Assembly (NCBI GenBank): GCA_913775795.1
Contig: CAJYLT010000009.1
Coordinates: 1-48,898 of the forward strand
Origin: an uncultured Sphingomonas sp.
Lineage (GTDB): Bacteria > Pseudomonadota > Alphaproteobacteria > Sphingomonadales > Sphingomonadaceae
Direction: 5' to 3'
Length of the DNA: 48,898 bases
The first letter of the stretch is position 1. The number at the start of each line of letters is the position of its first letter. The notes under the pieces were generated by a model. That model worked only from the letters and a program-made list of their open reading frames with translations. It searched no databases and had not been told where the DNA came from. Of the stretch, positions 1 through 7,401 are shown in pieces. The translations under genes were made by a program, and so were the position numbers.

Positions 1-478
1 CCGCCGCGTCGGGCACGCCCGTACCCAATGCCAGCAGCCGATGCTTCTCGAACGGACCGGGCAGGCGCCAGCCGCCCGTCCGCGCGGCGGTAAACCCGAA
101 GAAGCGACCGTAATAATCGGGATCGCCAATCAGCATCAGCGCGTCGCCGCCCTCGACCCCCGCGGCCCGCGCGATCGCCGCGTGGGTGAGCGCGCGGCCG
201 ATGCCGATATCCTGATGCGCGGGACTGACCGCGATCGGGCCGACAAGGATCATCGGCACCGTCCCGCCTGAGTCACGAACAAGGGAAACCGGCCAGCACT
301 GAATGCTGCCGACCAGCTCGTCGCCGATCGTTGCCGCCAGGCTCATGGCCCCGATCGGCTGCACGCCTTCGCGCAGCCGGTACGCGGTTCGGCCGTGCCG
401 GTCGGTCCCGAAGGCGGCGTCGAGCAACGCCTCGACAGCGGCGGGCGAAACGGCTTGGATGGGGACGAGTTCGAACAC
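1..478 (-). CDS. GNAT family N-acetyltransferase (C-terminus cut by window edge)
   Basis: Predicted acetyl-CoA-dependent N-acetyltransferase of the YhbS-like GNAT type; the acceptor cannot be told from sequence. About 159 codons are visible and the reading frame is still open at base 1. The central part shows the GNAT acetyl-CoA core: a strand reading LVGPIAVSP, the loop QDIGIGRAL that matches the Q/RxxGxG/A pyrophosphate-binding motif A, then GDPDYYGRFFGF, a signature of this subfamily. I chose the GTG at 478 because the purine-rich AGGAAAG lies 9 bases upstream and the N-terminus FELVPIQAVSP follows naturally. It is divergent from the glutathione transferase gene, with 77 bases between them. 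Confidence 0.85.
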   Translation of the reverse strand, partial: MFELVPIQAVSPAAVEALLDAAFGTDRHGRTAYRLREGVQPIGAMSLAATIGDELVGSIQCWPVSLVRDSGGTVPMILVGPIAVSPAHQDIGIGRALTHAAIARAAGVEGGDALMLIGDPDYYGRFFGFTAARTGGWRLPGPFEKHRLLALGTGVPDAA

Positions 479-555
479 GGGCGTCGGCTTTCCTGTCCCG
501 CGACCTGCGGGCGGGGCGCCATACCGCCGAACCATGACAAAACAAGAGGGGAGCC

Positions 556-1188
556 ATGCGCCTTTACGATTCGCCCTGGGCGCCGAGCCCGCGCTGCGTG
601 CGCATCTTCGCGGCCGAAAAGGGCATCGCGCTCGACCGGGTCGAGGTCGATCTGGGCAGCGGCGAGCATCTGCGCGAGCCGTTCCTCAAGTGCAATCCGC
701 GCGGCGCGGTGCCCGTCCTCGAGACCGATGACGGCGAGTGCCTGACCGAAGGGCCGGCGATCTGTCGCTATCTGGAGGCGTTGCACCCGGAGCCATCGTT
801 GTTCGGCGCGACCCCGATCGAGGTCGGCCGGATCGAGCAATGGACCCGCCGGATCGAGGGGGAGGGCTATGCCGCCGGCGTCTATGCGTTCCGCAACAGC
901 GCCCGCTCGCTCGCCAATCGCGCGCTGGTCGGCGCCGCGCCGCCGGTGCCGCAGATCCCCGAACTGGTCGAGCGGGCACGGATCATGTGGGCGGCGTTCG
1001 TTGCTGATCTCGACGCGCATCTTGAAACCCGCGAGTGGATCGCGACCGATGCGTACAGCTTCGCCGACATTACCGCACTGGTGACGCTCGATTTCTGCGG
1101 GCGGGCGAAGCTGGCGCTGCCGGAGGATGCGGCGAACCTGCGCCGCTGGCATGCGGCGGCAGGCGCGCGACCAAGCGCCGCGGCCTGA
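556..1188 (+). CDS. Glutathione S-transferase family protein
   Basis: Soluble glutathione transferase-like protein of 210 residues, the usual family length. The N-terminal thioredoxin-like domain (about residues 1-80) has the start MRLYDSPWAPSPRCVRIF, the cis-Pro region GAVPVLE and the glutathione gamma-glutamyl contact region LTEGPAICRYLE. The all-helical C-terminal domain contains the N-capping-box-like stretch YSFADITALVTLDF near residue 175. The catalytic residue is unclear; the Ser and Cys in SPWAPSPRC are candidates. The substrate is unknown. It stands alone, divergent from the GNAT gene and followed by the pterin gene pair. Confidence 0.9.
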   Translation: MRLYDSPWAPSPRCVRIFAAEKGIALDRVEVDLGSGEHLREPFLKCNPRGAVPVLETDDGECLTEGPAICRYLEALHPEPSLFGATPIEVGRIEQWTRRIEGEGYAAGVYAFRNSARSLANRALVGAAPPVPQIPELVERARIMWAAFVADLDAHLETREWIATDAYSFADITALVTLDFCGRAKLALPEDAANLRRWHAAAGARPSAAA

Positions 1189-1264
1189 CCTTCGGGCCAC
1201 GCTGGCGGGCGGGCGGCGGCTCTGCTACCCGCGCCGCCATCGTCATCCATCCAAGGTCAGACCC

Positions 1265-1633
1265 TTGCCCGACAGCCTTAAGCTCCAGGTCCGCGACCTC
1301 GAAGTCGACGTTCTGACCGGCGTCTATTCCGAAGAGACGCACCTTCCGCAGCCGCTGCGCATCTCGATCACTGTCGACCTCAAGATGCCTGAGCGGTTCG
1401 ATCCCGACACACCGCTGTCGGCGTCCAAATCCTATCTCGACCTCAAGGGGGCGGCCCAGAACCTGCCCGCGGGCGTTCACTTCACGCTGATCGAGGCGGT
1501 CGCCGAGCATATCGCCGACACGCTGTTCATTGGCGACGACCGCGTCACCCGCGTCGAGGTGGAGATCGTCAAGCTCGCCATCGCCGAAGCGGGCGAGCGG
1601 ATCGGCATCACCATGGTGCGCGAGCGCCCGTGA
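1265..1633 (+). CDS. folB: Dihydroneopterin aldolase-like protein (FolB/FolX family)
   Basis: Tunnel-fold pterin enzyme of 122 residues, matching the family length of about 120. FolB cleaves 7,8-dihydroneopterin to 6-hydroxymethyl-dihydropterin in folate synthesis; the paralogue FolX is an epimerase. Visible family motifs are GVYSEETHLPQPLRISI near the N-terminus (substrate-anchoring Glu and first strand), FTLIEAVAEHIA in the middle helix, and VEIVKLAIAEAGERIGI, which holds the conserved Lys. The frame extends upstream, but that part is Arg-rich and overlaps the GST gene. I chose TTG 1265, preceded by AAGGTCAG, because conserved sequence begins just after it. It overlaps the reductase start by four bases, so the two are translationally coupled. 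FolX is a real alternative given a FolM-like partner. Confidence 0.85.
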   Translation: MPDSLKLQVRDLEVDVLTGVYSEETHLPQPLRISITVDLKMPERFDPDTPLSASKSYLDLKGAAQNLPAGVHFTLIEAVAEHIADTLFIGDDRVTRVEVEIVKLAIAEAGERIGITMVRERP

Positions 1634-2394
1634 GCGGACGCCCGCTCGCGCTTGTCACGGGAAGCTGTCGCCGGCTCGGCGCTTACATCGCGGCCGCACT
1701 GGGTGAGGCGGGCTACGACCTCGCGCTTCATGCCAGCGCCGTGGCCAAGCCCGAGCGATGGCTGGTCGAGCGGCTGGATGCGGCAGGGGCGGCGTATCGT
1801 GCGTTCGCATGCGACTTGGGCGACTTCGGCGCGGTCGAGGCGCTGGTGCCGCAGGTCGTCGGAGCATTCGGCCGCGCACCCGCGCTCCTCGTCAACAATG
1901 CCTCTCGCTTTGCCGCGGACGAGCAGGGATTGCCCGGCGGCGACGCGCTGGTCGACCACTTTCGCGTCAACGCCGCCGCGCCGGTGCTGCTCGCGCGCGC
2001 CTTTGCACACGCGCTGGGTGCGGGTGAGGGGGCGGTGGTCAACATCCTCGACCAGCGGATCGCGCATCCGCCCGCCGACCAGCTTGCCTATACGCTGTCG
2101 AAACAAGCGTTGGCCGAGGCGACGCGAACGCTGGCGCGCGTGCTGGCGCCGCGGGTGCGGGTGAATGCGGTAGCGCCGGGGCTTACCATTCCGACGCAGG
2201 ATTACGGCGCGGCGCAGCTTGCCCGGCTGACCGCGGCGATGCCGCTCGAGCGGCTGTCACAGCCCGAGGACGTGGCCGCGGCGGTCGTCTATCTTGCTGG
2301 TGCGCGGGCGAGCACCGGGCAGACGCTGTTCGTCGATGGCGGCGCGGGCCTGCACGATTTCGCCCGCGACTTTGTGCACCTGGAGCGCGACTAG
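1630..2394 (+). CDS. SDR reductase of the FolM/pteridine-reductase type
   Basis: NAD(P)H-dependent short-chain dehydrogenase of 254 residues. The Rossmann motif TGSCRRLG sits near residue 11, the NNAS motif near residue 90, the Tyr-Lys pair in YTLSKQAL near residue 157, and the C-terminal TGQTLFVDGG motif is present. The position that carries the catalytic Ser in ordinary SDRs reads NILDQRIA, with an Asp. That is a hallmark of PTR1 and FolM, which reduce pterins. With the dihydroneopterin aldolase-like gene overlapping by GTGA, a role in reducing dihydrofolate or dihydromonapterin is a good inference. The start is the GTG at 1630. Its TAG stop lies in the palindrome CTAG, shared with the stop of the convergent gene. 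Confidence 0.88.
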   Translation: MSGRPLALVTGSCRRLGAYIAAALGEAGYDLALHASAVAKPERWLVERLDAAGAAYRAFACDLGDFGAVEALVPQVVGAFGRAPALLVNNASRFAADEQGLPGGDALVDHFRVNAAAPVLLARAFAHALGAGEGAVVNILDQRIAHPPADQLAYTLSKQALAEATRTLARVLAPRVRVNAVAPGLTIPTQDYGAAQLARLTAAMPLERLSQPEDVAAAVVYLAGARASTGQTLFVDGGAGLHDFARDFVHLERD

Positions 2395-3254
2395 CCCGCC
2401 TGGCCGCAGGGGCCGAGCGCGGTGACGACGAAGGCATAGTCTTCCGCCGCGATGGCAGCGCGCGCCGGTTCCTCGTTGGCGACTGCGCTGGCGGGCAGCG
2501 TGCGCGGCAGGCCGCAGGCAAGGCGATACCAAAGGAGCGTGTCCTTGGGCGGCGGGCCGGCCGCTTCGTCGACGATCTCGCCCAGCGACACCGCCCAGCG
2601 GCGCTGCTCGCCCGGCCGGCGCAGGATCAGGAGCGAGATCGGATCGCCGCTCTTGGTCTGGAGAAAGACCTGCGTCTCGCCTTCGCCGGGCAGGCTGCCG
2701 GGCACGTGGAAGGCGTTGCCGACACCGGTGATCGCGGGCGGGGCATCGGCGGCCAGCACCTCGCGGACCACGCGCTTGATCTGGGCATCGTCGGCGGCGT
2801 TCCATGCGATCTGCGAATCGGGCGAGACGAGCTGGATCTGGTCGGCGCGGCCCGCGACGGGGCGGGCGAAGGCGATGACGCGCAGCTTCCTGAGCTTGGG
2901 CACGCGGCCGCGCGCGTCGAGCGGGACGTCGGCCAGCCAGCCGAGCACCGGAGCCACCGCACCCGGCCCGCGAATCAGCGCGCCGACATCGGCCTCGACA
3001 TAGAAACGTGCAAATCCGGTTGCCACGCCCGCCGCTTCGGCTCCTTTTATCCTGACGGCGCTTCGGATCGTCGCATCGGCGATGATCGGCGATTGCAGCA
3101 CGCGTCCCACTGTGTCGGCATAGTCGAGCGTGGGCGACGCCACTGGCGACGCCTGCCCGTTTTCCGCCACGATCCGTTGGTTTTGTGCCGCTGAGGGGCC
3201 GGCCGGGATGGTGGCGGCGAAAAATGCTACCGCTAGCAAGGGGGTCGGTTTCAT
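2391..3254 (-). CDS. Hypothetical exported protein
   Basis: Protein of 287 residues that I cannot assign to a named family. It begins MKPTPLLAVAFFAATIPAG followed by PSAAQ, a clear Sec signal peptide with cleavage after about residue 23. The mature part is mixed alpha/beta with no membrane segment. It contains two Cys near the C-terminus (ACGL and GPCG) that could form a disulphide in the periplasm. No enzyme motif is visible. It is convergent with the FolM-like gene and its stop codon overlaps that gene's stop. Its start faces the tonB promoter region, so it is divergent from tonB. The signal peptide and codon use make it a real gene. Confidence 0.75.
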   Translation of the reverse strand: MKPTPLLAVAFFAATIPAGPSAAQNQRIVAENGQASPVASPTLDYADTVGRVLQSPIIADATIRSAVRIKGAEAAGVATGFARFYVEADVGALIRGPGAVAPVLGWLADVPLDARGRVPKLRKLRVIAFARPVAGRADQIQLVSPDSQIAWNAADDAQIKRVVREVLAADAPPAITGVGNAFHVPGSLPGEGETQVFLQTKSGDPISLLILRRPGEQRRWAVSLGEIVDEAAGPPPKDTLLWYRLACGLPRTLPASAVANEEPARAAIAAEDYAFVVTALGPCGQAG

Positions 3255-3324
3255 GCGCCGGATTCCTAGGCGAACCGGGCGGGGGGTTACAGAAATAAAT
3301 CTGCCATACGGCGATTATACGTTT

Positions 3325-3364
3325 GTTGCGTCCGACAAAGCGTTTGCGTCATGTCGGATGCGAC
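3325..3364. promoter_or_regulatory. Imperfect inverted repeat upstream of tonB
   Basis: Arms of 13 bases at 3325-3337 (GTTGCGTCCGACA) and 3352-3364 (TGTCGGATGCGAC) are separated by 14 bases. As RNA all 13 positions can pair, two of them as G-U. It lies in the 251-base gap between the divergent exported protein gene and tonB, about 140 bases ahead of tonB. There is no following T-run on either strand, so it is not a simple terminator. It could be an operator or a leader hairpin. The rest of the gap shows no other clear element. Confidence 0.4.
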
Positions 3365-3505
3365 GATAACAATCCGGGCTCCGGATCAGGCCGCGTGCCG
3401 CAGCGGAGCAGCGGGCTTGGCGTGCCGCCGCATTTTGGGCACAATGTGTCCAGAGACGCGGGGCCGGACAAGCTGCGCGCGGGAATTGAGGAGTGTCGTT
3501 ACTGA

Positions 3506-4180
3506 ATGGCCTATGCTGACCAAAAAGCAGGCTCCGGAAGGATCATCGCGATCGTCATCGTCGCGGCGATCCATGCGGTGTTGGGCTACGCCTTCGTAAC
3601 CGGCTTGGCGTTTCAATACATCAAGCAGGCCACCGAGAAGATGGATGTCTTCGACGTGCAGGAAGAGCCGCCGCCGCCGCCCGACGAGCCGCCGCCGCCG
3701 CCGCCCGAGCAGCCGACCCAGCCGCCGCCGGTGGTGACGCCGCCGCCGATGGTGAAGACCAACGTGCCGCCGCCGGTGGTCGTGCAGTCGGTGACCACGC
3801 CGCCGCCGACCTACGTGCCGGTGCCGATTGCAGCGCCGCCGGCGCCGCCCGCGCCTGTTGCACCGCCTGCGCCCCCGGCGCCGGTCGTCAGCAAGAAGGC
3901 GGGTCCGAAGGGTAATCTTGGCCAGTATTTCGGTCGCGACAATTATCCGCCGTCGGCCATTCGTGACCAGGCGGAAGGCCGCGTCCGCGCGACGCTGACC
4001 ATCGGTACCGACGGCCGCGTAAGCAATTGCGTCGTCACGGCGGGCTCCGGCAACAGCGCCCTCGACGAGGCGACCTGTCGTGGTGCACGCCGTGCCCGGT
4101 TCAGCCCGGCACAGGACGATGCGGGCAATCCGATCCAGTCGACTTACCCGCTCGCGATCACGTGGAAACTTGAAGAATAG
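3506..4180 (+). CDS. tonB: TonB energy transducer
   Basis: Periplasm-spanning TonB protein of 224 residues that passes proton-motive energy from ExbB-ExbD to outer-membrane receptors. A single N-terminal membrane anchor (about residues 12-36, IIAIVIVAAIHAVLGYAFV) carries the conserved membrane His at residue 23. A very Pro-rich linker follows (about residues 52-130, runs of five and six Pro next to Glu and Asp). The C-terminal TonB domain includes YPPSAIRDQAEGRVRATLTI and ends in PLAITWKLEE. The long Pro runs should make translation dependent on EF-P. It heads the tonB-exbB-exbD-exbD operon. The two TonB-dependent receptors later in the window are plausible clients. Confidence 0.95.
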   Translation: MAYADQKAGSGRIIAIVIVAAIHAVLGYAFVTGLAFQYIKQATEKMDVFDVQEEPPPPPDEPPPPPPEQPTQPPPVVTPPPMVKTNVPPPVVVQSVTTPPPTYVPVPIAAPPAPPAPVAPPAPPAPVVSKKAGPKGNLGQYFGRDNYPPSAIRDQAEGRVRATLTIGTDGRVSNCVVTAGSGNSALDEATCRGARRARFSPAQDDAGNPIQSTYPLAITWKLEE

Positions 4181-4189
4181 CGGTTTCAA

Positions 4190-4214
4190 GGCCCGGGCCT
4201 TTTCGGTCCGGGCC
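4190..4214 (+). other. Intercistronic stem-loop between tonB and exbB
   Basis: GGCCCGGGCC (4190-4199) pairs with GGTCCGGGCC (4205-4214) around the loop TTTTC, giving a 10-bp stem with one G-U pair. No T-run follows, so it is more likely a partial terminator or an RNA-stability element than a full stop. It could set lower exbB-exbD expression or protect an upstream message end. Confidence 0.5.
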
Positions 4215-4249
4215 GGCCCCAATACCCTTTCCAGAGGATTTACCTGAAC

Positions 4250-5056
4250 ATGCTCACCACCATTCTTGCTGCCGCGCCCGCGGCCGAAGGCGAAAACCCC
4301 TACGGCCTGATGGCCGCGCTCCAGCAGGGCGGTCTCATCGCGCAGGGCACTTTCGCGATCATGGTCCTGATGTCGGTCGTTTCGTTCTACATCCTGTTCA
4401 CCAAGCTGTTCGAGCAGCAGAAGATCATGAACCAGGCGAAGCGCGTCCGCGCCGAGTTCTGGCGCTCGGGCAACCTGCGCGAGGGTGCGGCCAAGCTCGA
4501 AAAGAACTCGGCCTATCGCCAGCTCGTCGACGACGGCATCGAGGCGCAGGACCAGCACTCGAAGCTGACCGATCCGGTCGAGGCGCATGACTGGCTGCAC
4601 GGCTCGCTGGCGCGTTCGGAAGCGGCGATCAACTCGAAGCTGGGCGGCGGTCTCGCCTTCCTCGCGACCGTGGGTTCGACCGCGCCGTTCATCGGCCTGT
4701 TCGGTACCGTGATCGGCATCTACCGCGCGCTCATCAAGATCGGCATGTCGGGCCAGGCGTCGATCGACGCGGTCGCCGGCCCGGTCGGCGAGGCGCTCAT
4801 CATGACGGCGCTGGGTCTGGCCGTCGCCGTTCCCGCGGTGCTGTCGTACAACTGGCTGCAGCGTCGCAACAAGGCGATCGCCGAGGAGCTTTCGGCATTC
4901 TCGACCGCAGTGCTCGGCTACCTCGCCTCGAACGGCGCGGTTCGCCCGACGCTCGCCACCGCCGCCGGCACGCCGAAGGCGCAGCCGGGCGCCGCGACGA
5001 AGGCTGCTGCCCCGTCGACCACGGCCGGCCAGGTCGGCGGCGCGCAGACCCGCTGA
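4250..5056 (+). CDS. exbB: ExbB: MotA/TolQ/ExbB proton-channel protein
   Basis: Inner-membrane subunit of the TonB motor, 268 residues. Three membrane segments are visible: about residues 33-56 (TFAIMVLMSVVSFYILF), 130-160 (the family signature TVGSTAPFIGLFGTVIGIY) and 177-203 (GEALIMTALGLAVAVPAVLSY). The 75-residue cytoplasmic loop between the first two is typical. The C-terminal tail is rich in Ala, Pro, Thr and Gly and is probably disordered. AGAGGA lies ahead of the ATG. It follows tonB after a stem-loop and precedes two exbD genes, with which it forms the pentamer-around-dimer proton channel. Confidence 0.95.
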   Translation: MLTTILAAAPAAEGENPYGLMAALQQGGLIAQGTFAIMVLMSVVSFYILFTKLFEQQKIMNQAKRVRAEFWRSGNLREGAAKLEKNSAYRQLVDDGIEAQDQHSKLTDPVEAHDWLHGSLARSEAAINSKLGGGLAFLATVGSTAPFIGLFGTVIGIYRALIKIGMSGQASIDAVAGPVGEALIMTALGLAVAVPAVLSYNWLQRRNKAIAEELSAFSTAVLGYLASNGAVRPTLATAAGTPKAQPGAATKAAAPSTTAGQVGGAQTR

Positions 5057-5151
5057 TCGATCGGGTTCGGGCGGCGTCCGCTTCCTTCGCGGGGCGGGCG
5101 CCGACCCGCCGACCCACGGGTCGGAACTGAGACTAGGATAGGAATTCGCAT

Positions 5152-5631
5152 ATGGCGATGAGCGTAGGCAACGGCACGGAAGAGCGGGTGATGTCCGACA
5201 TCAACACCACGCCGCTCGTGGACGTGATGCTGGTGCTCCTCATCATCTTCCTGATCGCGGTGCCCGTGGTGCTGCAGTCGGTGAAGGTGGAGTTGCCCAA
5301 GGTCGAGTTCGAGCCGACCACGACCAAGCCCGAAAACATCAACCTCGCGGTCAAGGGCGCGCCTGACGGAAGCTGCGAGGTTTATTGGAACCTCACGCGC
5401 GTCAACAGCCAGGAACTGCTCGATCGTGCCGTCGGCAACCTGAAGGGTGTCGTCGATCGCCTCGGCAGCAACCTGACCCCGGACGACATTCCCGAAGTGC
5501 ACATCCGCGGCGACGTCAACACGCCGTACAAGTGCATCGGTGGCACCGTCTATCAGATGCAGCAGGCCGGTTTCGTGAAGGTCGGCTTCATTTCCGAGCC
5601 GCCCGCGGGCACCGGCGGTCGCCGCGTCTGA
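5152..5631 (+). CDS. exbD: ExbD biopolymer transport protein, first copy
   Basis: Single-span ExbD subunit of 159 residues. The membrane segment begins DINTTPLVDVMLVLLIIF, with the proton-carrying Asp at residue 24; the periplasmic domain follows. The domain is slightly longer than in the second copy and contains two Cys (near SCEVYW and YKCIGG), which could form a disulphide in the periplasm. The second copy lacks both, so the two ExbDs differ chemically. The 95-base gap before it contains the short hairpin CCGACCC-AC-GGGTCGG (5109-5124). The ATG is preceded by AGGATAGGA. Confidence 0.93.
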   Translation: MAMSVGNGTEERVMSDINTTPLVDVMLVLLIIFLIAVPVVLQSVKVELPKVEFEPTTTKPENINLAVKGAPDGSCEVYWNLTRVNSQELLDRAVGNLKGVVDRLGSNLTPDDIPEVHIRGDVNTPYKCIGGTVYQMQQAGFVKVGFISEPPAGTGGRRV

Positions 5632-5657
5632 CGCGCCGGCCCAGAGGAGACTGAACA

Positions 5658-6083
5658 ATGGCAATGAGCGGTGGCACCGAAGACGGTGAGCCGATGGGCG
5701 AAATGAACACGACGCCGTTGATCGACGTCATGCTCGTTCTGCTCATCATGTTCATCATCACCATCCCCATTCAGACGCACGCGGTGAAGGTCGACCTGCC
5801 GCAGAACTCTGACAGCAACCGGAACGAGAACATCGACCCGGTCAAGAACAAGATCGTGGTCGATCCGAACGGCAACCTGAGCTGGAACGGCGCGCCCGTG
5901 AACGAGGTCACGTTGACCCAGTATCTCGAGCAGACCAAGACGATCAGCCCCGAGCCCGAGCTGCACTTCCAGCCCGACGCGACGGCGAAGTACGATCGTG
6001 TCGATCAGGTTCTGGCGATCATCAAGCGCTCGAACGTGTCGAAGCTCGGCTTCATCGGCAACGAGCAGTATCGCGAGTTCTGA
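5658..6083 (+). CDS. exbD: ExbD biopolymer transport protein, second copy
   Basis: Second ExbD subunit, 141 residues, 26 bases after the first. The signature NTTPLIDVMLVLLIMFIIT carries the essential Asp at residue 23. The periplasmic domain ends KLGFIGNEQYREF, and its penultimate portion (VLAIIKRSNVSKLGF) matches the ExbD fold. AGAGGAGA gives a good ribosome site. Tandem ExbD paralogues are common in alphaproteobacteria and xanthomonads; one copy is usually dispensable for iron uptake or serves particular substrates, a point of general knowledge that has not been tested here. The operon ends at the terminator right after it. Confidence 0.93.
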   Translation: MAMSGGTEDGEPMGEMNTTPLIDVMLVLLIMFIITIPIQTHAVKVDLPQNSDSNRNENIDPVKNKIVVDPNGNLSWNGAPVNEVTLTQYLEQTKTISPEPELHFQPDATAKYDRVDQVLAIIKRSNVSKLGFIGNEQYREF

Positions 6084-6110
6084 TCCTCACCGATCAGGCT
6101 TTCGGTTCGA

Positions 6111-6137
6111 GAGGCGGCTTCGGCCGCCTCTTTTTTT
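6111..6137 (+). terminator. Rho-independent terminator of the tonB-exb operon
   Basis: A perfect 8-bp stem GAGGCGGC/GCCGCCTC closes the stable tetraloop TTCG, followed directly by seven T residues (6131-6137). It starts 27 bases after the last exbD stop codon. This is the clearest terminator in the window. Confidence 0.95.
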
Positions 6138-6241
6138 GTGCCAGGCGTCCGTGTGCGAAAACTGCACGTGCCAACACTAGGGAGTGTGCCACCCACAGGA
6201 ACTATTGCGTCATCGAACCGCAACGCGCATGTAACCGAAGT

Positions 6242-6255
6242 GTCACGAAGGTGAC
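6242..6255. promoter_or_regulatory. Palindrome GTCAC-N4-GTGAC before the TPR gene
   Basis: GTCAC (6242-6246) and GTGAC (6251-6255) form a perfect 5-bp inverted repeat around GAAG. It sits 28 bases upstream of the TPR gene start, in or near its promoter or leader. It could be a small operator or a leader hairpin. Confidence 0.35.
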
Positions 6256-6283
6256 GCGGAAACGACATGTGGAGGATGACGAG

Positions 6284-6646
6284 ATGCGTGTGACGAAGGC
6301 AATCATTGTCGCGGCGATGCTGGGCGTCCCGGCGGCGTCGGCCGCGGCACAGGACCGGGCCGACCCCTATGCCCACAATGCCATCGAGGCGGGCAACTTC
6401 ACGGAAGCGGAAACGTCACTGCGCGCGCAGCTCGCGCTGGAGCCGACGAAGCCCGAACTGCTGCTGAACCTAGCGGCGATCTATGCCCGCACGAACCGGC
6501 TCGATGCGGCGCAGGCGATGTACGCCCGCGCGATGCAGGCCGAGAACGTGTCGCTGCTGTTGCGCCCCGATTTCGCGCAGGATTCGCACGTCATCGCCAA
6601 GCGCGGGATGATGAAGCTCGACCAGCAGCGGATGGCCGCGCGCTGA
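6284..6646 (+). CDS. Small exported tetratricopeptide-repeat protein
   Basis: Protein of 120 residues with a signal peptide (MRVTKAIIVAAMLGVPAAS, cleavage near AAAQD) and one to two TPR-like helical hairpins. The clearest is PELLLNLAAIYARTNRLDA, followed by AQAMYARAMQ, with the TPR spacing of small and large residues. Probably a periplasmic protein-interaction module; the partner is unknown. A longer frame opens at 6251, but ATG 6284 has GGAGG eight bases upstream and begins a proper signal peptide. It is transcribed separately from the exb operon, which has its own terminator. The palindrome at 6242-6255 precedes it. Confidence 0.8.
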   Translation: MRVTKAIIVAAMLGVPAASAAAQDRADPYAHNAIEAGNFTEAETSLRAQLALEPTKPELLLNLAAIYARTNRLDAAQAMYARAMQAENVSLLLRPDFAQDSHVIAKRGMMKLDQQRMAAR

Positions 6647-6723
6647 TTCTGATGGGCAGGACGCGCAGCCATGCGCGCCCTGCCGTGGTTGCCATGGCGG
6701 GTGAATGGTGACAGCCTCGCGCC

Positions 6724-7098
6724 ATGGCCACTCCGATCATACTCCCGCTGATCGTCGCGCTGTCCGAGGCGACCGCAGGCGAGGCGGGGTTCGGCCCGCC
6801 GCAGCGGATGCGGTGCGAATGGTACAGCAACTTCGAGAACAGCCGGTTCGAGCGTTGTTCCAGCGATAGCCGCCCCGTCATCGCGGAGGCGGCGATCCCG
6901 GTGTTCGCGGCGGGGGTCGCGGCAAGCTTCGATCGGGCCGCGCGCAAGCTTGGCGGGCGCAGTGTCGATGGCGTGCCCTGGGGCGTTTTCGAGGTCGAAA
7001 TCATCGGCCGCCGCGGCCTCAAGCGGCGCGAACATTCGCGCTATATCGGCGACGTGCGTCGGGACGTGAAGGTCGAGCGCCTGATACCATGCGCCTGA
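6724..7098 (+). CDS. Hypothetical protein, probably exported
   Basis: Protein of 124 residues of unknown function. The N-terminus (MATPIILPLIVALSEATAG) is hydrophobic and could be a short signal or anchor. The middle contains RMRCEWYSNFENSRFERC, whose two Cys suggest a periplasmic disulphide, and the C-terminal half is basic. No strong ribosome site is visible before the ATG. The codon pattern fits the neighbours. It is convergent with the next gene, 26 bases apart. Confidence 0.55.
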   Translation: MATPIILPLIVALSEATAGEAGFGPPQRMRCEWYSNFENSRFERCSSDSRPVIAEAAIPVFAAGVAASFDRAARKLGGRSVDGVPWGVFEVEIIGRRGLKRREHSRYIGDVRRDVKVERLIPCA

Positions 7099-7124
7099 TC
7101 AGCAGGGACGATTGAGGTCGTGCG

Positions 7125-7397
7125 CTAGTCCTCGTCCTCGGCGTCGAGCATGTCCATGAGGTCCCGCGCGGCCTCGCGATCCTCGGCGGACTTGAACGTT
7201 TCGTCGATCTCGGGCGCTGCGCCCAGCATGTAGAGCATCGTCCAGAGCGCGAAGCGGTGGGAGGCGTCGGTCGCGAGGCCCAGGTCCACGCGCATCCGCT
7301 CGATCCCGGCGATCAGCGCGTCCTGCGGCACGCTGCCCAGATCGTCGGTCCCGAAATAGTGACGCGCCTGGTCGTCGAACTGCATCTCGTCGCTCAT
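7125..7397 (-). CDS. Small acidic hypothetical protein
   Basis: Soluble protein of 90 residues with a strongly acidic C-terminus (LMDMLDAEDED). It has no signal peptide, membrane segment or recognised motif and is predicted all-helical (IAGIERMRVDLGL, FALWTMLYMLG). The frame continues upstream to 7460 across the dcd stop, but ATG 7397, four bases after that stop, starts the sensible sequence MSDEMQFDDQARHYFG. It is probably co-transcribed with dcd. Function unknown. Confidence 0.7.
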   Translation of the reverse strand: MSDEMQFDDQARHYFGTDDLGSVPQDALIAGIERMRVDLGLATDASHRFALWTMLYMLGAAPEIDETFKSAEDREAARDLMDMLDAEDED

Positions 7398-7401
7398 CCC
7401 G

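Noticed and set aside
3666..3890. Repetitive CCG-rich stretch resembling a tandem repeat or CRISPR-like array
   Set aside because: It encodes the Pro-rich periplasmic linker of TonB; units are irregular and in frame.
5141..5154. GAATTC and CATATG sites side by side at the exbD start, like a cloning junction
   Set aside because: Flanking sequence is continuous operon DNA on both sides and no vector sequence is present; the match is chance.
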